Shown: positions 18,301 to 24,492 of the stretch, one piece after another
How the letters are laid out: every line of letters begins with the position of its first letter
How positions within the stretch are numbered: the stretch's first letter is position 1
NCBI GenBank assembly: GCA_032718475.1
Contig: JAUCBJ010008033.1
Span: 1 to 24,492, forward strand
From: Nemertoderma westbladi
Taxonomy: Eukaryota; Xenacoelomorpha; Nemertodermatida; Nemertodermatidae
Reading direction: 5' to 3'
DNA: 24,492 nt
Translations under genes and position numbers: made by a program
Notes under the pieces: model-generated
The model's database searches: none
Told to the model about the DNA's origin: nothing
Seen by the model: only the letters and a program-made list of their open reading frames with translations

Positions 18301-18440
18301 TATAAACCCTGTCCTAGAATATAGTTTCGTTATTCAGGTACCTGAATAAAACAAAAAATATTTTTTTTTTCTATAAATCTTAACGAGATTGCATGAATTT
18401 TGAAACAGAGATAGTTTCACAACGGATTTGGCAATCTTTT
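18301..18440 (+). repeat. dispersed repeat family, copy B (partial)
   Basis: Carries 'tataaaccctgtcctagaat', 'atagtttcgttattcaggtac' and 'gattgcatgaattttgaaac', then 'agagatagtttcac', in the same order as 3621-3850 and 23592-23815. It is truncated after the 'ggcaatctttt' phrase. Confidence 0.75.
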
Positions 18441-19116
18441 GGAAATACTTAAAATACACCACAATACTAGATTGGATACAAGGACATTATATATATTCTG
18501 AAAGGTGATTGGATGGACATATAAAATAATCACTTGTGCTAATAGCCAATTACACGAAATTTTGATTGTCCGTTCTTAAAATGTATGTCCTGAGTATTTC
18601 AATCTGAAAATTGGTGAGTAGCTAATTGGTTCTGCTAATTGTAATAATTATAATAATCATTATTATAATTATAATAATCATTATTATAATTATAATAATC
18701 ACACTACCTTGCTAAAATTTCCGTTATGGGTGTTTACTGGGTCAGAGATTTCAATTCCGATGTCATTTGTTGTCTTTGTCGGAATCTAGGCTGTCAGTCT
18801 GTCTGTTTGTTTGTTATTCCAACAGTTTGAAATTTAGATATTAAAACGAAAAGTGCAAGTAGTGTAAAGAAACAGTCAAACTTGGACAGATATTTTGAAA
18901 AGTGTTACCCTCGAATTCACCGATGAAAAACTCAGCGTAATTAGACAAATATTTTCGAGTTTGAAAAAAATATTTTTTCAGTAGTGAAAAAAGCCAAATA
19001 TCTCGAATACGAAAAGCGATATTACGAAACCGCGTAAAGATTTGTAATATCCATAAAATTTCGGTCTTAATGAAACAATAAAAAAATTAGGATTTTTTTT
19101 TACCAAACTCGACTAC

Positions 19117-19117
<1 letters not shown>
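18441..19117. other. no gene seen; palindromic AT repeat
   Basis: 18638-18702 is a run of 'ataattataataatcattat' units that is both tandem and palindromic. A (gtct)n/(gttt)n microsatellite lies near 18797-18815. The rest is AT-rich, unannotatable sequence. Confidence 0.45.

Positions 19118-19147
<30 letters not shown>
19118..19147 (+). repeat. poly-C tract, 30 bp
   Basis: An uninterrupted run of 30 C, the longest homopolymer in the window. Confidence 0.95.
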
Positions 19148-19396
19148 TTTTAAGGCCCGATGCACAGATGAGCTTTCATCTTTATCACCCATCTATCATC
19201 TTTCATCATTTGTAATTTTAGAAAACACTACCTTCTATGGAGGAATTCACACAAGGTCTTTCATCTATCATCTTTCGTCTTTCAAATTGCAGTGTGCTAT
19301 GTTCTAATTTTTTGAAAAATGAATGATGTGATGGATTTCCATATAAATGTATGGTTATATAAAGTTTGTAGTAGTATAGTTTGTATATATTATATT
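19148..19396. other. no gene seen; short tandem phrases
   Basis: 'tttcatctatcatcttt' type phrases recur at 19172-19210 and 19258-19285. No coding signal is seen. Confidence 0.35.
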
Positions 19397-19935
19397 GGGC
19401 CCATGTGAAGAATGCCAGACTTTCTGCCGTTATATTTCACTTTGCAGTTACCCCCATGTGAAGAATACCAGGTTACCACCACAAATACAGGTTACAGAAG
19501 CGCTGAATCTAACCAAAACAATAAACGAATTAGTATATGTACAGGTAATAAGACGCCCATGTGAAGAATTCCAGGATTTCACTTTTCGGTCGACATTTTA
19601 TTGGAATTTTATATATGAAGATTTTTATTTTTTTAAATTTATTTCTGTCTTATAACCTGTACATATACTAATTCGTTTATTGTTTTGGTTAGATTCAGCC
19701 CTTCTCTAATCTGTGTTTTTGGTGAAAACCTGGTATTCTTCACATGGGGGTAACTGCAAAGTGAAACATAACGGCAGAAAGTCTGGTATTCTTCATATGG
19801 GCCACTAAGACAGAAATAGGCGCTATAAAACACTTAATAAAGACAAATTTAAAAAAATAAAAGATCTTAATATATAAAATTCCAATAAAAAGTTGACCGA
19901 AAAGTGAAATCCTGGTATTTTTCACATGGGCGTTA
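19397..19935. repeat. inverted duplication (A-B-A'-B')
   Basis: Segment A, 19397-19553 (cccatgtgaagaatgccaga, then ctgaatctaaccaaaacaat and tagtatatgtacagg), recurs in reverse complement at 19649-19803. Segment B, 19554-19648 (cccatgtgaagaattccagg, then ttttatatatgaagattttt), recurs in reverse complement at 19804-19935. The motif cccatgtgaagaat.ccag occurs at the head of each piece and once inside A. Short open frames on both strands here are mirror images of each other, which is why both strands seem to code for similar peptides; none is a gene. Confidence 0.88.
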
Positions 19936-20530
19936 CATTGCAAACCCGAAGGTCAGAGTGAACGCGCTCGAAGGGACGTGTGGCATCCGTGTTGAATTGT
20001 AGGGGTTCTGGGGCATGCGATGGGAGTAAGGTCTGGCATGACGTACAGTTTTGGACAGTCTGTGTGACGTCGTTCAGGATGTTAGGCCACCACAGTGAGC
20101 TACTAGCTCGTTGGCGCGTTTTCACTAGCCCTTGGTGGGCTGCATGACGGGTGCGCAGTGTCTCAGGTCGGAGTGCAGCTGGGATCAGCAGATAACCTGG
20201 AGGTCGGCATGGTGGCTGAAGTAAGGGTTTAGTTCTGGTTCTGAAGGCTCGAGTTTAGTGATAGGCCATCCATCATGGATGCGTGAAATAAGGGAGCGGT
20301 ATGTTGGGTCAACCTGCCCAGCCTCACAGATCTGGCGGAGGCGGGCATCCTGGGCAGCTAGTGGGGGTGGCCCTGTGGGGTGTCCTGGGGTGTGGCACAG
20401 CTCAGGAGCTACAGACTCTACACTGGTTGAGGCAGCTACCGTAATAATGTATGAGCGGTCAGCTTCATCGGAGGGGCTCAGGAGGAAGTCGACAGGTGTG
20501 GGTGAGTGCTGAGGGGTGCAGGAAAAAGCA
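19936..20530 (-). pseudogene. integrase fragment of the Ty3/gypsy element
   Basis: The zinc-binding N-terminal domain is visible: an HAAHQG with KTRQRASSSLWWPNI, then VQNCTSCQ, giving the H-H-C-C pattern typical of retroviral-type integrases. The core begins with ERVHSDL, whose Asp is the first catalytic residue, and then the sequence ends at the junction near 19936; the remaining D and E and the C-terminus are gone. Between RNase H and the zinc domain (20130-20520) lies a Pro/Ser/Asp-rich linker with at least one stop. Confidence 0.88.
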
Positions 20531-20790
20531 TCAGCAATGAGGTGTTTGGCCCCTTTCTGGTGACGGGCGGTTTAGATTGTAGCGTGACAATGCTGTCTTC
20601 AGTTTTAAGAGCCTGTCATTGGATACTTGATCGAGGCGTCGCTCGTTAAGGATAAGGATGAGTGGGCTGCAGTCTGTGATAAGGTCGAAGTGGTTGAGGC
20701 CGTCAAGGAAGTAAATACACTTATTGGCAGCCCAGGCTGCAGCGAGCCCTTCTAGCTCTGCCATCCCAGACCAGTTGGATTTGTGGGGCG
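20531..20790 (-). pseudogene. RNase H domain of the Ty3/gypsy element
   Basis: ELEGLAAAWAANKCIYFLDG, then FDLITDCSPLILILN and LDQVSNDRLLKLKTALSRYN are the Ty3/gypsy RNase H block with the catalytic Glu (ELEG) and Asp (LITD). The residue after that Asp is Cys where relatives have His or a similar residue. A stop soon after the block and a frame break toward the RT show decay. Confidence 0.88.
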
Positions 20791-21720
20791 CTAGGGTGGG
20801 AGAGCCACATTGTATGGTGAGCCACTTACAGTTAGTGCTGTCCCATTGTCGGAGGAGGAAGCCAAGGCCATAGAGGCGCGAGGCGTCAGTGAGCAGTTCT
20901 GTGTGGCGAGAAGGGCCAAACTAGAGAGGGCTGCTCGGGTGGCATAGAATGCGTCATCGTGGTGAGGGAACCATTCCCATGGGTGGCGGTTAGTGTTGAG
21001 GGTGCGTAGAGGCTCTACTATCCGGGTGATGTCGGCTGTGGAGTTGCCCAACTTTTGGGCCAGCCCTAAGAACAATCGCAGCTCCCAGCGGTTGGATGGC
21101 ACGGGAAAGTTGTGCAGATCCTCGGTGAGCTCAGGGTCGATGCAGAAGCGTCCCTTGCTGACAAGGTACCCACCAAACTTGACTTTGGGGAGGCAGACCT
21201 GTGTCTTTTTCTCGTTCAGCGAGATGTTGGCCTTTGTACAAGCCTCCAGGACAGCAGCCACATGGTTGAAGTGATCTTCCAGCGTGTCTGAGTAGATAAT
21301 GTACAATGATAATGATAATGATAATGATAAGGAGTCTTCTTCTATGCGGCCTGTTTGAGTGAGGGATATTGCGGATAGCTGTGTCCATTCTGGCGTTAAA
21401 GACGTCGGAACTTCCATGCCATCCCATTGGCATGCGGCAGTAGCGCATGCGGCCAACGGTGGGCAGCAACGAAAGTGGTGAGAGCGCCAGCTGTCTACAT
21501 CGAGCTCAACTTGGTGGAAGCCTTTGAGGCCGTCCAGTCCAGTGAAGTGGGCAGCTGAGGTGGGGATGCTAGACACGACGTGGAAGGGGCTGGGTGCAAA
21601 GTAGGCGGGGCGTATTGTGGCCTTGTTTAGTTCACGCTCTCCCTAGTCCACAGTGATGCGTGCGCAGTTAGGGTCCTTCTTGCGTGTGACGACCATGGGA
21701 TTGAGCCAGGTTCCAGGGTT
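20791..21720 (-). pseudogene. reverse transcriptase of the Ty3/gypsy element
   Basis: Readable RT motifs in order are NPMVVTRKKDPNCARITVD near 21690 (fingers), then LKGFHQVELD near 21500 (palm, with GLDG in place of the usual L-D/T-x-x), RYCRMPMGWHGSSDVFNARM near 21430 (in another frame), the active-site region near 21330, YSDTLEDHFNHVAAVLEACT, KVKFGGYLVSKG, and an LFLGLAQKLGNS thumb. Two frame changes flank the central block. The catalytic region reads EEDS followed by (LS)4, encoded by four TTATCA repeats, so a microsatellite lies at the active-site hairpin. Confidence 0.9.
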
Positions 21721-22137
21721 GGGTTGTTCTCGTCGAGGGCCTGTTCGATGATCCCCATAGGCCAACTGGTCATCAACTTCACGGTCAAAGGCGTCACGAA
21801 GGTTGACGGGGATTGGAGCGGTGGGAATGGGTGGTGTTGGGACGGGAACCAGGGTGCAACTTTATGGAGAGTTGTCCCCCAGCCATGACTTTACAGGTGC
21901 CAGAGAAGGGGGTTGGGAATCGCTGTTTTAGATTGGCCAGCATAGCTTCCCCGGTGGCAGGTTGGACTGGGGCGGGGCTGCTCTCTAGGGTTGGGGTTGG
22001 TGGGCGCTATCAGTGCCGCCTGGGGCTGGGACGGTTTGTGTCCCAAAGTTTGTGGGCCAGGACTGAGGTATGGGCGGGACAATATCATGCGAGGGTGAGG
22101 CAGGCCCAGCGGGACACTATTGACTGCCGAAGGCCGT

Positions 22138-22509
22138 CTAGTATCCAAATGGTGGTGTGGCAACTACGGCCGTGGATGACATTGAACTACGTTGGAGGTG
22201 GATGTCGGCTGTGACGGAGCCACAGATAGGTCCAGCCAGACCGGGATCCATTCGCCATGCGGGGCGCCTGTGGGGTGGGGGTGGATTGGCATTGCCTAGG
22301 GCCGACAGTAACCCCCCAGCAGCCTTGACGTTGTTTAGGGGAATGGCAGTAAGGTTGGCCCTGGTGTCCGGCAGGAAGCTCATGGAGTGTGGTGGGCCAA
22401 TGGGGCCAGGGAGGTCAAGTGTGACGGCGACTGTCGCCAAGGGGGCGAACTGGACTGCAGCGAACATAGGGGCATGGTCACTCCAGGACGGAGTGGACAG
22501 AGGGGCCAC
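22138..22509 (-). pseudogene. aspartic protease region of the Ty3/gypsy element
   Basis: VTLDLPGPIGPPHSMSFLP, then DTRANLTAIPLNNV, is an aspartic protease active-site region; the family motif is D-(T/S)-G-A, and here Gly is Arg (AGG for GGG). The frame is offset from gag by -1 at the overlap near 22500, which could be a programmed -1 shift or an ordinary mutation. Stops follow downstream (around 22137 and 21890). Confidence 0.75.
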
Positions 22510-23365
22510 TGCGCAGGATCGTGTTCACTGGGCTCGCTGTCGTCCACGTTGTGGGCCTGGGCATTGGTTGGGCGCATCGGGTTGGTGGGCCAGGTGGTGC
22601 ACATCCTGTCGTAGTGCCCTGTGCGACCACAGTGGCGGCAGGTGGCCTTGAGACCAGGGCACGGTTTGTCCTGGGTTTGGGGTGGGTAGCCGCATTGTGG
22701 GTATTTCGTGCCAGTGGTGTGGTCCTTGCTGCGTGTTCCCCCAGCGTTCTGGCCTTGCCCATGGCGCCCAGCAGACGTTATGGCAGCGACTGGATCGGCT
22801 GAGCTGGTGGGGGTGGGGTTTGGGGCACCTGGGGGTAGATAGAGGGTTGCTGCATCTTTCCAGGCGGTCCAGACAGACTGGGCGCATCGGAGTGCGTCTG
22901 CCAGGTTTTGGCCGGAGGGGAGACGGAGTAGATTCGCTGTGACGTCTTTGTCCCCAAATCCAGCCACGAATTGGTCGAATAGTCGGTCGTCCATGTGGGC
23001 CTCGGCCACGCCGAGTTCGTGGAAGCCACACTTAACTGCGATATCGTGTAGACGGACTAGGTAAGCCTCTGGGGTTTCCTCCGGCTCCCGGCGACAGCGG
23101 AGAAGTTCATGGCGATGGACGCGGATGTTGGTTCCATCCTGGATGTGCGCGTCGAGGCGGGCCACGACGGTCGTAGCGTCGGCGTTTTCTGCGGCTGAGA
23201 GGGCCAGGCCCCGGATTATACTGTTGGTTGGGCGCGAAAATGCGGCGGTGAGGGCAGCGCGGGTGTGGGAGTTCCGCTGGCGGAGTAAAGCTTCTGAGAC
23301 CGCCGGGTCGGGGTCCGCGCTGGGATCGGCGGTGTACAGGTTGGATAGCACGGATGAGGTTAGGT
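22380..23365 (-). pseudogene. gag of the Ty3/gypsy element with CCHC zinc knuckle
   Basis: An open frame of over 320 codons. The capsid-like part has QRNSHTRAALTAAF and LRCRREPEETPEAYLVRLHD, then DDRLFDQFVAGFGDKDV, the layout of invertebrate Ty3/gypsy gag. The nucleocapsid has a zinc knuckle CRHCGRTGHYDRMC (C-x2-C-x4-H-x4-C). The frame stays open upstream of the first methionine-like codon into sequence belonging to the dispersed repeat, so the true start is lost. The frame ends in a Ser/Pro-rich tail overlapping the protease frame. Confidence 0.9.
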
Positions 23366-23420
23366 AGCGAAAGTTTGAAAGCGAAAATAAAAATTATGTT
23401 TCACCCACTAAGGAGGAGGG
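23360..23420 (-). repeat. dispersed repeat family, fragment D at gag junction
   Basis: gtagcgaaagtttgaaagcg, then aaaataaaaattatg and tttcaccca, is homologous to 24413-24460 (gtagctaaagattgaaagca, aaaataaaaattctg, gctcaccca) in the same orientation. It directly abuts the gag frame. Confidence 0.7.
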
Positions 23421-23489
23421 AGGTCTCGGGATTCAAATTTCATGGTATCTCATTAAGATTTGTATAATTATTTTATTTGGGAGGGAAGT

Positions 23490-23514
23490 GGGGGGGGGGG
23501 GGGGGGGGGGGGGG
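23490..23514 (+). repeat. poly-G tract, 25 bp
   Basis: An uninterrupted run of 25 G between the retrotransposon and the terminal foldback element. Confidence 0.95.
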
Positions 23515-23591
23515 TGTTGGGGTTTAAAGCTAAGAGTGCCCTTGGGGTCATAATGGGTAAATTGGTGATCCCAACGAGTATACTTGTAACG

Positions 23592-24492
23592 TATATACAC
23601 CATGTCCCGGAATATAGTGTCGTAATGAGATTGCATGCAATTTGAAACTGAGATAGTTTCACTTCCCGACCACTGACTGGGTGAGCCAGAATTTTTATTT
23701 TTGCTTTCAATCTCTAGCTACATGCGTTATAAAAAAAAGTGTCTCCGGCGATTATTGCACCAGTCCTACCAACCGCAGTTATTCTTCTACCTTATCGTGA
23801 TACCTTGTCTGCAGTTAGGCTATCTGATTCTATTTATTTAATGCATCATCTTCTGGTACATTTGGTTATCCAAATACGTAGCTGGGCAACAATGCATCAC
23901 ATCTTGAATATTACGTAATGAACAAATAAATGCGTGTTTAGACTACTGGGCAAGTAAAATCACAATTTTGCATGAGATTTTGCACCGGTTCAAGTCAGTA
24001 GGTTCATTTTCCTCTCATCTAATTCTACCATCCAGTTGCGCCATCGAATTGCTTGGATCTAGAGTTCCTGCTCCATTTCTCCCCCGACTGTTTGATCTTC
24101 TTTGCTACGTAATAGTATGATTAAAGCTGTAAATGCATACTGTTGCCCAGCTACGTACTTGCATTAACAAAATGTTCCAGATTATGTTGTCAATTTATCA
24201 AATAGAATAAAATAGCCTCGCGCAGGTGCATAACCATGCAACATTTGAACGCCCATATCTCCGCTATTTTTCAACGAAATTCAAATTGTGTTACATATTT
24301 GGAATCCTTGCAGCGGTCAGCTTTCTATCAGTACCTAACAAATCACTATAAGGTTGAAGAATAACTGCGGTGTAACTGGTGTAATATCGCTGGAGACACT
24401 TTTTTTAAACGCATGTAGCTAAAGATTGAAAGCAAAAATAAAAATTCTGGCTCACCCAACCCAGTCAGTGGTCGGGTGGTGAAACTATCTCT
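23592..24492. mobile_element. large inverted-repeat (foldback) element, copy C, cut by window end
   Basis: The left arm 23649-23795 (gagatagtttcacttcccga, ccactgactgggtgagccag, aatttttatttttgctttca) pairs with 24352-24492 (ending ggtggtgaaactatctct). Inner arms also pair: 23818-23897 (ggctatctgattctattt ... tacgtagctgggcaacaatg) with 24133-24217 (tgttgcccagctacgta ... aatagaataaaatagcc). The loop is about 23900-24130. The right arm has an extra ~110 bases at 24233-24345 with no partner on the left. There is no coding capacity. Left-arm sequence is the same family as 3621-3850 and 18301-18440. The right end lies beyond the window. Confidence 0.85.

Larger units (their letters stand above)
19936..23365 (-). 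mobile_element. decayed Ty3/gypsy-type LTR retrotransposon, internal region
   Basis: Gag, protease, reverse transcriptase, RNase H and integrase remnants occur in that order on the minus strand, the Ty3/gypsy order. The block is clearly GC-rich against AT-rich surroundings. No LTRs are seen: on the gag side the sequence gives way at about 23365 to a piece of the dispersed repeat family, and on the integrase side it stops at about 19936 against the inverted duplication, shortly after the first catalytic Asp. Several frameshifts and stops rule out an active polyprotein. Confidence 0.92.

Noticed and set aside
19395-19833. Small similar proteins on both strands
   Set aside because: They are mirror translations of the inverted duplication, with no start, splice or family support.
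22157-22802. Long plus-strand frames in the retrotransposon
   Set aside because: They are antisense shadows of GC-rich gag and protease codons, and their translations match no family.

Overview
This looks like nuclear DNA of an invertebrate animal. It has spliceosomal introns with GT-AG borders, AT-rich unique sequence, very many minisatellites, foldback elements and MITEs, and long pure poly-G/poly-C tracts. I cannot place the phylum; a marine invertebrate such as a crustacean or mollusc is a guess from repeat texture only.

The backbone is part of one host gene on the minus strand, an SLC4-family bicarbonate/anion transporter. Six exons of its N-terminal cytoplasmic domain run from 16178 down to 4221: 16001-16178, 12691-12826, 7493-7705, 7130-7297, 6745-6886 and 4239-4440 (or 4221-4440). 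Every junction keeps reading phase, giving about 346 residues. Earlier exons and all membrane-domain exons lie outside the window or were not found. An intact, intronless 348-residue reading frame of unknown function sits on the same strand at 468-1514, downstream of the last visible exon, either inside the next SLC4 intron or as a separate gene.

The introns are swollen by repeats. The intron between the first two exons (12827-16000) is the most striking. Its acceptor end is a 37-bp minisatellite whose 60 acceptor motifs each copy the real 3' splice site, including 8 bases of exon. Its donor end is a second array that repeatedly copies the real 5' splice site. The next intron (7706-12690) holds a truncated LINE reverse transcriptase (7729-8400), a ~68-bp minisatellite (10600-11520) and a nested foldback element (11870-12490). 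The intron 4441-6744 holds a 230-bp MITE with an 8-bp target duplication and a 4-copy degenerate repeat.

Upstream of the first visible exon lie a 205-bp MITE (16368-16572), a 34-bp minisatellite (16870-18024) broken by a 539-bp MITE with an 8-bp target duplication, a palindromic duplication (19397-19935), and a GC-rich decayed Ty3/gypsy-type retrotransposon on the minus strand (about 19936-23365: gag with zinc knuckle, protease, reverse transcriptase, RNase H, truncated integrase). The window ends inside a large inverted repeat (23592-24492) of a family with other pieces at 3621-3850, 18301-18440 and 23360-23420.

No prokaryotic features, CRISPR arrays, rRNA or complete tRNA genes were seen.
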